64,000 bases of DNA. Source: Lolium rigidum (lineage: Eukaryota; Streptophyta; Magnoliopsida; Poales; Poaceae). A program made the translations under genes and the position numbers. Position 1 is the first letter of the stretch; each line of letters opens with the position of its first letter. Shown one piece after another: positions 21,922-32,392 of the stretch. The stretch lies in contig NC_061510.1 in assembly GCF_022539505.1 (NCBI RefSeq), positions 94,504,292 through 94,568,291 of the forward strand, given 5' to 3'. Below the pieces are notes generated by a model. The model had not been told where the DNA came from. It worked only from the letters and a program-made list of their open reading frames with translations, and ran no database searches.

Positions 21922-21926
21922 GTTCT
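21922..21926 (+). repeat. Target site duplication of element B, left copy
   Basis: GTTCT at 21922-21926 is repeated at 32388-32392, immediately outside the two LTRs of B. A 5-bp duplication is the expected footprint of a plant Ty3/Gypsy integrase. Confidence 0.95.
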
Positions 21927-23437
21927 TGATACATCCATTTTGCATCACTATTTTATATCATAATTTGTTGTTATTCATTGATATATTTCATATGTAGATA
22001 TGATACTTATGTTATTTCATCCATTTTGCATGTTTCATGATCATTGGAGAATTATTCACTGGAGTCAGGATTCTGCTGGAAAAAGCACCGTTAGGACACC
22101 ATATTTCTGAAGATCAACAATTGACGGCAATTATACGAAAAATCCTATTTTTCCAGAAGACGAAGGGAGCCAAAAGGAGGAGCCGAGAGGAGCCACCATG
22201 GGCCCCCCCATAGGCCGGCGCAGGCCCAGGCCTGGCCGCACCGCCATGTGGGGAGGGGGCCCACAACCCCCTCTGGCCGCCTCTCCTTCGCGTACTTCTT
22301 CGTCCCGAAAACCTAAGCCCCAGGGAGTTACGGAGAATTGACAGAGCCGCCTCTGCGGGGCGGAGAAACACCAGAGAGAAAAGAGCTCTCCGGCGGGAAG
22401 GAATCCGCCGGGGAAATTCCCTCCCGGAGGGGGAAAATCGATGCCATCGCCATCGTCATCGAGCTGGACATCATCTCCATCATCATCACCATCATCTCCA
22501 TCATCTACACCGCCATCTCCACCGCTGAATCTCGTCACCGCTGTAACGATTTGGGTTGGATCTTGATTGTTTGATAGGGGAAACTCTCCCGGTGTTGATT
22601 ACTACTTGTTATTGATGCTATTGAGTGAAACCATTGAGCCAAGGTTTATGTTAAGATTGTTATTCATCATCATATCACCTCTGATCATGTTCCATATGAT
22701 GTCTCGTGAGTAGTTCGTTTAGTTCTTGAGGACATGGGTGAAGTCTAAATGTTAGTAGTGAATTATGGTTGAGTAATATTCAATGTTATGATATTTAAGT
22801 TGTGGTGTTACTCTTCTAGTGGTGTCATGTGAACGTCGACTACATGATACTTCACCTTTATGGGCCTAGGGGAGTACATCTTGTATTCGTTTGCTAATTG
22901 TGGGGTTGCCGGAGTGACAGCAACCTAAACCCCCGTTAGTATATCGGTGCACGAGGGGTAGCAGGATCTCAGAGTTTAAGGCTGTGGTTAGATTTATCTT
23001 AATTACTTTCTTGTATTTGCGGATGCTTGCAAGGGGTATAATCACAAGTATGTATTAGTCCTAGGAAGGGCGGTGCATTAGCATAGGTTCACCCACACAA
23101 CACTTATCAAAACAATGAAGATTAATCAGCCGTATGAAGCGAAAGCACTAGACGAAAATCCCCGTGTGTCCTCAAGAACGTTTGGTCATTATAAGTAAAC
23201 AAACCGGCTTGTCCTTTGTGCTAAAAGGATTGGGCCACTCGCTGCAATTATTTCCTCGCATTTTATTTACTTGTACTTTATTTATCTGCTATATCAAAAC
23301 CCCTGAATACTTGTCTGTGAGCATTTACAGTGAATCCTTCATCGAAACTCTTGTCAACACCTTCTGCCCCTCGTTGGGTTCGACACTCTTATTTATCGAA
23401 AGTACTACGATACACCCCCTATACTTGTGGGTCATCA
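21927..23437 (+). repeat. Element B 5' LTR, 1511 bp
   Basis: It starts TGATACATCC (the right LTR has TGATACGTCC) and ends TGTGGGTCATCA. It has a GC-rich block at about 22195-22290 and a run of CATCATC-type repeats near 22440-22530. No clear TATA box is visible at the usual place. Confidence 0.95.
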
Positions 23438-23459
23438 AGACTATTCCGTTGCCTGGGAG
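23438..23459 (+). promoter_or_regulatory. Damaged primer binding site of element B
   Basis: The bases after the LTR read AGACTATT then CCGTTGCCTGGGAG. In element C the equivalent is AGACTATT, TTCTGGCG, CCGTTGCCGGGGAG. B therefore lacks the 8 bases that include TGG, the complement of the tRNA CCA end, and carries one G-to-T change. As written, the tRNA 3' end could not pair. Confidence 0.7.
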
Positions 23460-23543
23460 TGAAGCGCTATTGGTAAGTGGAATTGGTAAGGAAACTTTTA
23501 CTCGTACGTGCTGATTTTGTTTCGCTTGCTACTATAAGTCATT

Positions 23544-24575
23544 ATGGAGAGATCCTCCCTTGAATTTCTATTTGGGAAATCTACTACTACTGCAACGGTA
23601 GTGGATGAGGCGCCAAGTGAGGAAGTAATACCATATAAAATACCTATGAAAATTATTGAACGTGTTGTGGATAACCGCTATGAAGGGGATGGAACTGTTC
23701 ATCCCGGAGATCATTTACTGTTTTTACATGAATTATGCGGGTTATTCAAATGTGCAGGTATTTCAATGGATGAAGTTAGGAAGAAATTATTTGTTATGTC
23801 GCTATCTGGTAAAGCGGCGCATTGGTATAAACTGCTGAAGGATGGGCGTTCTCTTGATTGGAAGGATATTGTGCCTCTATTTTACTCTAAATTATATCCT
23901 CCAAGTGAAATTCACAAAGACCGCAACCGTATATATAACTTCTGGCCTCATGATGGAGAGAGTATTGCCCAAGCGTGGGGGAGATTGAAGTCTTTAATGC
24001 TCAAATGCCCCATTCATGAGCTTCCTGGTAATATTATCATTGATAATTTCTATGCAAGACTTTCTTTTCAAGATAAAACCTTGCTGGATAATGCTTGTTC
24101 TGGATCATTCACGCGCAATAAAGAAGAGTTTAAATGGGACCTTCTTGATCGAATCCAAGAAAATACTGAAGGATGGGAGAATGACAAAGGTAGAGTGTCG
24201 AGTATAAATTATAATTATGAATGCATTGAAACTTTTATGGATACTGATGAATATCGTAATATAAGTGCTACATATGGTCTTGACTCTCAAGTTGTTGCAA
24301 ATATTTATAAAGCCTTTGCCTCTCATTTTGAATTGCCTAGGAAGAATTTTGATAAATATCATGAACCATATAAAGATAAAGTTGATTCGCCTAAAGGCAA
24401 ATGTATTGAAATTAAAACTGTTGATCATGTTCTTCCTGAGGCTTATATTGAAAAAACTCCTTTCCCTGCTAAAATGAAGGAGTATTCTGTTATAACTAGT
24501 GTAGTTAATAAAAGTGCAAAGAAACCCATAGAACCTGAAGAACAAATAAAAGTTGAACTTCGCTCGTTGCAATAG
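23544..24575 (+). CDS. Element B Gag
   Basis: This 343-codon open frame starts ~105 bp after the LTR. Residues ~50-190 match the plant retrotransposon gag pattern: L-F-V-M-S-L-S-G-K-A-A-H-W-Y, then L-D-W-K-D-I-V-P-L-F-Y and an E-S-I-A-Q-A-W-G-R-L segment. No CCHC zinc knuckle is visible. Gag coats element RNA and forms virus-like particles in the cytoplasm. The frame ends at a stop before the protease, which lies in another frame, so either a frameshift is used or an indel has occurred. The frame itself looks intact. Confidence 0.85.
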   Translation: MERSSLEFLFGKSTTTATVVDEAPSEEVIPYKIPMKIIERVVDNRYEGDGTVHPGDHLLFLHELCGLFKCAGISMDEVRKKLFVMSLSGKAAHWYKLLKDGRSLDWKDIVPLFYSKLYPPSEIHKDRNRIYNFWPHDGESIAQAWGRLKSLMLKCPIHELPGNIIIDNFYARLSFQDKTLLDNACSGSFTRNKEEFKWDLLDRIQENTEGWENDKGRVSSINYNYECIETFMDTDEYRNISATYGLDSQVVANIYKAFASHFELPRKNFDKYHEPYKDKVDSPKGKCIEIKTVDHVLPEAYIEKTPFPAKMKEYSVITSVVNKSAKKPIEPEEQIKVELRSLQ

Positions 24576-24586
24576 TTAAAGATCTT

Positions 24587-24940
24587 GTGACCGAAAATGT
24601 GGAAGATGGTCATATTATTTTTTGTGAAGATGCTTCTAATATTGTTTCGCATCCTAATAAGTCTATGAAAGCCAGTGTTCCTGTGCTCTCTGTTCGAATT
24701 GGTGATCATTGCTATTATGGTTTATGCGACATTGGTGCAAGTATTAGTGCCATTCCTTATGAGCTCTACACGGAAATTATGCATGAAATTGGTTCTTGTG
24801 AACTTGAAGATATTGATGTGGTTATTCGGCTATCTAATAGAGAAACTATCTCTCCCATTGGTATTGTTCGAGATGTTGAAGTTCTATGTGGTAAGATTAA
24901 ATATCCTGCCGACTTTTTGGTACTTGGTTCTCGCTGCTAG
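24587..24940 (+). pseudogene. Element B aspartic protease, frame-broken
   Basis: The frame carries the active-site region Y-G-L-C-D-I-G-A-S-I-S-A-I near residues 43-56. It runs into a stop at 24940, just where the I-I-F-G-R-P-F-L-N-T segment continues in the other frame (from about 24950). An indel near 24930 therefore separates the two halves of the protease. The enzyme would cleave the Gag-Pol polyprotein. The protease frame differs from both gag and RT frames. Confidence 0.85.
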
Positions 24941-24944
24941 TAAG

Positions 24945-26449
24945 TCTTGTCCTATTATTTTTGGTAGACCTTTTCTGAATACTTGTGGAGCTATTATAGA
25001 TTGCAAGAAAGAGAAAATTGTTACTAAATTTTCTGGTGAATCTTATGATTTTAACTTCTCTAAATTTGCCAAAACTCCTTATAAAGCTGATTTGCCTAAT
25101 GATGATTTTAGAGTTGAACAGTGTGCATCTATTGCTCTTGCTCCTAGTAATCCTTTGCAGCAACATTTGGAGAATAGGGAGAGTGAAGTTTTTAGGGAAG
25201 AAAGGGATGTGCTTGATGAAATTTTCCTTCGTCAACCTATTCTTAAACATGACTTACCGGTTGAAGATTTAGGCGTAACACCACCACCAAAGGAAGATCC
25301 TGTATTTGATTTGAAACCATTACCTGATAATCTTAAGTATGCTTATATTGATGATAAGAAAACATATCCTGTTATTATTAGTGCTAAGCTTTCAGATATC
25401 GAGGAAGAAAGGTTATTGGAAATATTGAAGAAACACCGAGGAGCTATTGGCTACACTCTTGATGATTTGAAGGGGATTTCTCCCGCTATTTGCCAACATG
25501 CCATTAATATAGAAGATGGTGCAAAACCTGTTGTTGAACATCAGCGTCGTCTAATTCCCAAGATGAAGGATGTGGTAAGAAATGAGGTATTAAAACTTCT
25601 TGAAGCAGGTATTATATATCCTATTGCTGATAGTAGATGGGTTAGTCCTGTGCATTGTGTTCCTAAGAAAGGAGGTATAACTGTTGTGCCTAATGATAAT
25701 GATGAGCTTATTCCTCAAAGAGTAGTTGTAGGGTATAGAATGTGCATAGATTTTCGAAAAGTTAATAAAGTTACTAAGAAAGATCATTACCCTTTACCTT
25801 TTATTGATCAAATGTTAGAAAGGTTGTCTAAAAATACTCATTTCTGCTTTCTGGATGGTTATTCTGGGTTTTCACAAATTGCTGTTAGAGCTAAAGATCA
25901 AGAGAAAACCACTTTCACTTGTCCCTATGGAACTTATACTTATAGGCGTATGCCTTTTGGTTTATGTAATGCTCCTGCTACTTTTCAAAGATGCATGTCT
26001 GCTATTTTTCATTGCTTTTGTGAAAAGATTGTTGAGGTATTCATGGATGATTTTTCTGTCTATGGGAATTCTTTTGATAATTGCTTGCGAAACCTTGATA
26101 AAGTTTTGCGAGATGTGAAGAAACTAACCTTGTTCTTAATTGGGAGAAATGCCACTTTATGGTTAATGAAGGAATTGTATTGGGACATAAAATTTCCGAG
26201 AGAGGTATTGAAGTTGATAGAGCTAAAGTTGAAGCAATTGAGAAGATGCCCTATCCTAGGGACGTTAAAGGTATTCGTAGTATTCTTGGTCATGCTGGTT
26301 TTTATAGGAGGTTTATTAAAGATTTCTCTAAAATTTCAAAGCCTCTTACTAATCTTCTTCAAAAAGATGTACCTTTCGTTTTTGATGACGATTGTAAGGA
26401 AGCTTTTGAAACTCTAAAGAAAGCCTTAACAACTCGCTCCTATAGTTGA
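24945..26449 (+). pseudogene. Element B reverse transcriptase region, frameshifted
   Basis: After the protease end and a linker, the RT begins near 25350. Visible blocks are R-R-L-I-P-K-M-K-D-V-V (25548 on), W-V-S-P-V-H-C-V-P-K-K-G-G, C-I-D-F-R-K-V-N-K, P-L-P-F-I-D-Q-M-L, F-L-D-G-Y-S-G-F, the A-F/Y-x-R-M-P-F-G-L-C-N-A-P-A-T-F block and the catalytic F-M-D-D (near 26045). The frame shifts near 26125, after which the thumb/connection region (H-K-I-S-E-R-G-I-E-V-D, then G-H-A-G-F-Y-R-R-F-I) continues in frame until a stop at 26449. The enzyme copies element RNA to DNA in particles. Confidence 0.9.
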
Positions 26450-28091
26450 ACCTCCCGATTGGAATTTACCTTTTGAAATTATGTGTGATGCTAGTGATTT
26501 TTTCTGTAGGTGCTTGTCCTTGGACAGCGAGTAGATAAAAAATTGAATGTTATTCATTATGCTAGTAAAACCCTACATGCTGCTCAAAGAAATTATGCTA
26601 CAACTGAGAAAGAGTTATTAGCAGTAGTTTTTGCATGTGACAAGTTTAGACCCTATATTGTTGATTCAAAAGTCACAATTCATACTGATCATGCTGCAAT
26701 TAGGTACCTTATGGAAAAGAAAGATGCTAAGCCAAGGCTTATTAGATGGTTTCTTCTTTTGCAAGAATTTGATTTACATATTGTAGATAGGAAAGGTGTT
26801 GATAATCCTGTTGCTGACAATTTGTCTAGATTGGAAAATATTACTTATGATCCTGTTCCTGTTAATGATAGTTTTCCAAATGAACAATTGGCTGTAATAA
26901 AGGTGAGCTCGCGAGAGAGTCCTTGGTATGCTGATTATGCTAACTTTATTGTTTCGAAGTACTTGCCTCCAACCTTTTCAGCTCAGCAAAGGAGGAAATT
27001 CTTTTATGATTTAAGGCATTATTTTTGGGATGACCCACACTTATATAAAGAAGGAGTGGATGGTATTATGCGAAGATTTGTCCCAGAATATGAACAACAA
27101 GAGATATTGAGTAAATGCCATGGTAGTGTTTATGGAGGACATCACGCCGGAAATAGAACCGCACAAAAGGTTCTACAATCAGGTTTTTATTGGCCAACGC
27201 TTTTCAAAGATGCAAGGAAGTTTATCTTATCTTGTGATGAATGTCAAAGAGTTGGTAATATCTCTAGACGCAATGAAATGCCTATGAATTATACTCTTGT
27301 TATTGAACCATTTGATTGTTGGGGATTCGACTTCATGGGTCCTTTCCCTTCTTCAGAAGGTAGCACTCATATACTTGTCGCTGTTGATTATGTTACTAAA
27401 TGGGTAGAAGCTATACCTACAAAAAGTGCTGATGGTGAGACCTCTATAAAAATGCTTGTAGATGTTATATTTCCGAGATTTGGAGTACCTAGATATATTA
27501 TGACTGATGGAGGTTCTCATTTTATTCATGGTGGTTTTAGAAAAACTCTTGCCAAATATGGTATTAATCATAGAATTGCTTCAGCTTATCATCCTCAAAC
27601 TAGTGGGCAAGTAGAATTATCAAATAGAGAAATTAAAGCTATTTTGGGAAAGACTGTTAATAAATCTAGAAAGAATTGGGCTAGTAAGTTAAAGGAAGCA
27701 TTGTGGGCTTATAGAACTGCTTATAAAAATCCCATGGGAATATCTCCTTATAAAATGGTTTATGGAAAAGCTTGTCATTTACCTTTAGAACTAGAGCACA
27801 AAGCTTATTGGGTCGTAAGAGAACTTAATAAAGATTTTAAACTTGCCTGGTAAGAAGAGGTTGCTACAATTGAGTTCTTTAGATGAATGGAGAAGTGAAG
27901 CTTATGAAAATGCTAAACTTTTTAAGGAGAAAGTTAAGAAGTGGCATGATAGAAGAATTATTAAAAGAGAATTTAATGTTGGAGATAAAGTCCTATTGTA
28001 TCGGTCTCGTCTCGCATTTTTGCAGGGAAATTACTCTCAAAATGGGAAGGACCATATGTTATTGAGGAGGTATATCGTTCAGGAGCAATAA
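26450..28091 (+). pseudogene. Element B RNase H and integrase region
   Basis: The main frame runs 26510-27853. RNase H is seen as [18 protein letters not shown] and T-D-H-A-A-I-R-Y-L. Integrase follows: a zinc-binding H-H-C-C region with C-D-E-C at ~27234-27246, then catalytic D (G-F-D-F-M-G-P-F), D (T-D-G-G-S-H-F) and E (G-Q-V-E-L-S-N-R-E). A frameshift near 27845 moves the C-terminus to 27843-28091, and a G-P-Y/F type end appears near 28045-28090 in yet another frame. No chromodomain is seen, which fits the Athila side. Two indels near 26435 and 26500 bracket the start of RNase H. Confidence 0.9.
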
Positions 28092-28380
28092 AAATTAGCT
28101 CTTTCGAAGGTAACGCCACACAAGTAGTGAATGGACAAAGACTCGAGCATTATATATCTGGAGATTCTTATAATGAAGATATTGATATTATTCAAGTGAT
28201 AACTCCGGAAGCTTTCATCAAAGATCAAATTGACAGTTCTGCAGAGTCCGACTTTGAATAGGTAACAGTTTTAGTAATAAAAAGTCTGTGTTTAACTTTC
28301 CGAACAATATTTCTGCTGTTTATGGAAAATATGAAAAATTACAGGATCGAAACAGAGTGGAGGAGACGCGCGAGGGCCCG

Positions 28381-28530
28381 TCACCATAGGCCGGCGCGGG
28401 CCCCACCCTGGCCGTGCCGCCCTATGGTGACAGCCCCTCGGCGTCCCGTTTCCACTCGTTTTCGGCCTGGAACCTTCCTTTTGTCGTAAAAATATTTGCT
28501 ATATAATCCCCTGGACCCCTGGAGGTCCGT
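28381..28530 (+). promoter_or_regulatory. Internal promoter-like block of B
   Basis: The block has perfect 10-bp arms TCACCATAGG (28381-28390) and CCTATGGTGA (28421-28430) around a GC-rich core, then TATATAAT at 28500-28507 and the ORF start at 28600. The same arms at the same 50-bp spacing occur in the LTR of element C (34981-35030). It resembles a second promoter copied from, or shared with, an LTR. Confidence 0.55.
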
Positions 28531-28599
28531 ATATCGTTTTCTCGTCGTGTTTTGTTTCGAGCTGTTTTCTGCCAGATCTGTTTTTGATCTAGAAGCACC

Positions 28600-29082
28600 A
28601 TGGTCTCCAACAACAAAGACAAGGAACCTTTGGAGGAGGAGATGGATGAAGGGGTCAATAAGGGAGTGAAGAAGATAGCATCAACAAAAAGAGAGCGGGA
28701 AGCTATGGAGAGTAAGCCAATCTTGGTGGGATCGGTTAACACTGGGCGTTCTTTTTCTCATAACTTGCAGGGACTTCTTCCGCCTGCTCTGAGCCTCGAC
28801 TCTTTCCCTTGTGTGGAGGAAGCAATACGGGTTACCGATGAATTTTGTGATCAATATCGTGCTCTAAGAAGGGAAGTGGAGATACTTCAGGAGGAGAACC
28901 AGCGACTTCGCAGAATGCTGGAATATTATTCGATTCCCATCACAAGGCCTCCAACGCCACGTTCGGATAACAATGAATCTCTTCGAGTTTTAGTGCAGAA
29001 CTGCCAAACTGAGAAGCTGAAGCTGAAGGAGATCTTTAAGAAGCGCGAGAAGAACCCACCATCATCGCCAACGGAGGAGTAA
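28600..29082 (+). CDS. Element B extra ORF in env position, coiled-coil protein
   Basis: This intact 160-codon frame lies between integrase and 3' LTR, where Athila elements carry an env-like or other extra ORF. The N-terminus is strongly charged (Lys/Glu). A leucine-zipper-like helix spans residues ~88-112 (R-A-L-R-R-E-V-E-I-L-Q-E-E-N-Q-R-L-R-R-M), followed by a Pro-rich segment and a second charged helix. I see no signal peptide, membrane segment or fusion peptide, so it is not a standard envelope protein. It stays open while pol in the same copy is broken at least five times. It might be a nucleic-acid-binding or oligomerising accessory protein. The start is the first ATG after the internal TATA box. 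Confidence 0.65.
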   Translation: MVSNNKDKEPLEEEMDEGVNKGVKKIASTKREREAMESKPILVGSVNTGRSFSHNLQGLLPPALSLDSFPCVEEAIRVTDEFCDQYRALRREVEILQEENQRLRRMLEYYSIPITRPPTPRSDNNESLRVLVQNCQTEKLKLKEIFKKREKNPPSSPTEE

Positions 29083-30021
29083 TTCATCATCGGTATTGGC
29101 ATCCCCTTGGTTTGTTCCAAGCTTGGGGGAGTGCCGCGGTATCACATCATCACTATCTTTATCTTTTACTATCAATTAGTGTCATATCATGAGTAGGGAA
29201 GTTATCATATAGAATAGTTTGCAGTGTGGAAGTATCTCTCTCTTAGTTGGTTATCTATGTATCCGTTGGTGTGAGTTATCGTTATGGAATATTAATGAGA
29301 AGTCTTATCATTTACTTTTTGCACACCTTATTTTAGTCTGCAATTTCTTTTATATGATTACTCTTGACATCAGTATTGATATCACTTTGGGAGCATCAAG
29401 TAAATCTATTTGGTTTTGGCAAACTTAGCATTGGTCAATAGCAACAACACCTTGATGTTTAAATAGAAAAGGGAAATACATGTAGATATAGTACTTTATT
29501 ATCTTTCTGCCGATGAGTTTAGTATTCGGAAGTTAAAATTGCTTGTGCTTACGAGAAAGATGCATGATTGTTTCTATCACATGTATATTTGTTTGTTTCC
29601 CTCAACCTTTATGCTTGCTATCAAACCTTGCTAGCCAAAGACCTATATTGAGAGGGAATACTTCTCATGCATCCATAACCTTAGACCAAACCCATGCCAT
29701 TTGTGTCCACCATAACTACCTACTATGTGGTATTTTGCGCCACCCCAAGTAAATACTTCATGTGCTACCTTTAAATAATTCAAACTATGTTACTCCTTAT
29801 TTGTGTCAATGTTTTATAGCTCATGAGGAAGTATGTGGTGTTTTATATTTCAATCTTGTTGGGCGGACTTTCATCAATGGACTAGTGGCACATCCGCTTA
29901 TCCAATAATTTTGCAATAAGAGCTGGCAACGGGGTTCCCAGCCCCAATTAATAACTTTCATTAATAATTCTCTTCACATGTTTTGCCCTGATTTATCGAT
30001 AAGCAACTTAATTTTGCAATA

Positions 30022-30109
30022 GACACTCCTCCATGGTATGTGAATGTTGGAAGGCACCCGAGGATTCGGTTAGCCATGGCTTGTGAAAGCAAAGGTTGGG
30101 GGGAGTGTC
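30022..30109 (+). promoter_or_regulatory. Conserved long hairpin, B copy
   Basis: The left arm is GACACTCCTCC (30022-30032) and the right arm GGGGGGAGTGTC (30098-30109), pairing with one G-U. The inner CCATGG words and the C-C-G-A/T-C-G-G apex are kept as in Q. Confidence 0.65.
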
Positions 30110-30841
30110 ATCCATAATAAAACTAAAATACATGTGTAAACAAAAGAGAAGGGGGATGATCTACCTTGCTGGTAGAGATGACGTCCTCCATGGGAGCCGC
30201 TCTTGGAAGGTCTGTTTGGCAAGGGAGTTAGAGTGCTCGCTACCATTCGTTGACAACAACAAACACCACTCAAAATCTTACTTTTATGCTCTTTATATGA
30301 TTTCAAAACTTGAAAAGCTCTAGCACATGATTTAATCCCTGCTTCCCTCTGCGAAGGGCCTATCTTTTACTTTTATGTTGAGTCAGTAAACCTATGTCCT
30401 TCTATCTTAAGCAAGCAATTGAGTTGTTGTGAACCAACCATTTATGCTATGATTCAGTTAATCATGTCTTTTATGCTTTCTTGTTTAGTACAAATTTTAT
30501 CTGAATGAATATGACTTTGGAAGTTATCAATGATTATGAGGAGATTGTTATGATTGAGGATGAAAGCCCTGCTATATAAATTCTGATATGAAAGCTTTGT
30601 TTAGAAGATAAGTACAATATGTTAATAGTTCTCTGACCAAGAACAAAGTTTGCCATAACCAATCATGATTTCTTATGCACCTCTATTTGTGATTTCTCTT
30701 TACTTATTTCAAGTTGAGTTATATGAAGAGAATGTTTACTAGAATATCTTGTGTGAATCAATATGATGCTTCTTGTCCGTATTTTATTTATCGACTCTTC
30801 ACTCCATAAACATGTGGTCTTGTTTATTGAGCTCAGTTTCT

Positions 30842-30875
30842 CTTGGGGACAAGCGAGGTCTAAGCTTGGGGGAGT
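30842..30875 (+). promoter_or_regulatory. Pre-PPT hairpin and polypurine tract of B
   Basis: CTTG-GGGA-CAAG (30842-30853) precedes TAAGCTTGGGGGAGT, which ends at the 3' LTR. The stem is shorter than in Q, P and D. Confidence 0.65.
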
Positions 30876-32387
30876 TGATACGTCCATTTTGCATCACTAT
30901 TTTATATCATAATTTGCTGTTATTCATTGATATATTTCATATTTAGATATGATACTTATGTTATTTCATCCATTTTGCATGTTTCATGATCATTGGAGAA
31001 TTATTCACCGGAGTCAGGATTCTGCTGTAAAAAGCACCGTCAGGACACCATATTTCTGAAGATCAACAATTGACGGCAATTATACAAAAAATCCTATTTT
31101 TCCAGAAGACGAAGGGAGCCAAAAGGAGGAGCCGAGAGGAGCCACCATGCCCCCCCATAGGCCGGCGCGGGCCCAGGCCTGGCCGCGCCGCCATGTGGGG
31201 AGGGGGCCCACAGCCCCCTCTGGCCGCCTCTCCTTCGCGTACTTCTTCGTCCCGAAAACCTAAGCCCCAGGGAGTTACGGAGAGTTGACAGAGCCGCCTC
31301 TGCGGGGCGGAGAAACACCGAGAGAGAAAGAGCTCTCCGGCGGGCAGGAATCCGCCGGGGAAATTCCCTCCCGGAGGGGGAAATCGACGCCATCGCCATC
31401 GTCATCGAGCTGGACATCATCTCCATCATCATCACCATCATCTCCATCATCTACACCTCCATCTCCACCGCTGCATCTCGTCACCGCTGTAACGATTTGG
31501 GTTGGATCTTGATTGTTTGATAGGGGAAACTCTCCCGGTGTTGATTACTACTTGTTATTGATGCTATTGAGTGAAACCATTGAGCCAAGGTTTATGTTCA
31601 GATTGTTATTCATCATCATATCACCTCTGATCATGTTCCATATGATGTCTCGTGAGTAGTTCGTTTAGTTCTTGAGGACATGGGTGAAGTCTAAATGTTA
31701 GTAGTGAATTATGGTTGAGTAATATTCAATGTTATGATATTTAAGTTGTGGTGTTACTCTTCTAGTGGTGTCATGTGAACGTCGACTACATGATGCTTCA
31801 CCTTTATGGGCCTAGGGGAGTACATCTTGTATTCGTTTGCTAATTGTGGGGTTGCCGGAGTGACAGCAACCTAAACCCCCGTTAGTATATCGGTGCAGGA
31901 GGGATAGCAGGATCTCAGAGTTTAAGGTTGTGGTTAGATTTATCTTAATTACTTTCTTGTATTTGCGGATGCTTGCAAGGGGTATTATCACAAGTATGTA
32001 TTAGTCCTAGGAAGGGCGGTGCATTAGCATAGGTTCACCCACACAACACTTATCAAAACAATGAAGATTAATCAGCCGTATGAAGCGAAAGCACTAGACT
32101 AAAATCCCCGTGTGTCCTCAAGAACGTTTGGTCATTATAAGTAAACAAACCGGCTTGTCCTTTGTGCTAAAAAGGATTGGGCCACTCGCTGCAATTATTT
32201 CCCTCGCATTTTATTTACTTGTACTTTATTTATCTGCTATATCAAAACCCCCTGAATACTTGTCTGCGAGCATTTACAGTGAATCCTTCATCGAAACTGT
32301 TTGTCAACACCTTCTGCTCCTCGTTGGGTTCGACACTCTTATTTATCGAAAGTACTACGATACACCCCCTATACTTGTGGGTCATCA
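30876..32387 (+). repeat. Element B 3' LTR, 1512 bp
   Basis: It begins TGATACGTCC and ends TGTGGGTCATCA. It matches the 5' LTR across its full length with scattered differences, and the target copy GTTCT follows at 32388-32392. Confidence 0.95.
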
Positions 32388-32392
32388 GTTCT
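32388..32392 (+). repeat. Target site duplication of element B, right copy
   Basis: GTTCT matches 21922-21926 exactly. Element C gag sequence continues on both sides. Confidence 0.95.

Larger units (their letters stand above)
29083..30875 (+). other. Element B 3' non-coding region with shared cassette
   Basis: This region has no supported gene. From about 29640 to 30400 it is clearly similar to Q (11570-12300) and to D (minus strand, 63400-64000). It contains one long hairpin (30022-30109) and ends with a short CTTG/CAAG hairpin (30842-30853) and the polypurine tract AAGCTTGGGGGAGT before the 3' LTR. Confidence 0.75.
21927..32387 (+). mobile_element. Element B: full-length Athila-like Ty3/Gypsy retrotransposon, 10.46 kb
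   Basis: Two ~1.51-kb LTRs bound gag, protease, reverse transcriptase, RNase H, integrase and an extra ORF, flanked by the perfect 5-bp repeat GTTCT. It is inserted in the gag-pro region of element C. The coding part has at least five frame changes, and its primer site is damaged, so this copy is inactive. The LTR pair is similar but not identical, with scattered substitutions such as TGATACATCC versus TGATACGTCC at the start. Confidence 0.95.

Noticed and set aside
21927..21938. ATG at 21938 as start of the C protease frame
   Set aside because: It lies within the LTR of B; the true frame came from C gag before the insertion.
28600..29082. Calling the B extra ORF an envelope protein
   Set aside because: No signal peptide, membrane span or fusion-like segment is visible; position alone is not enough.
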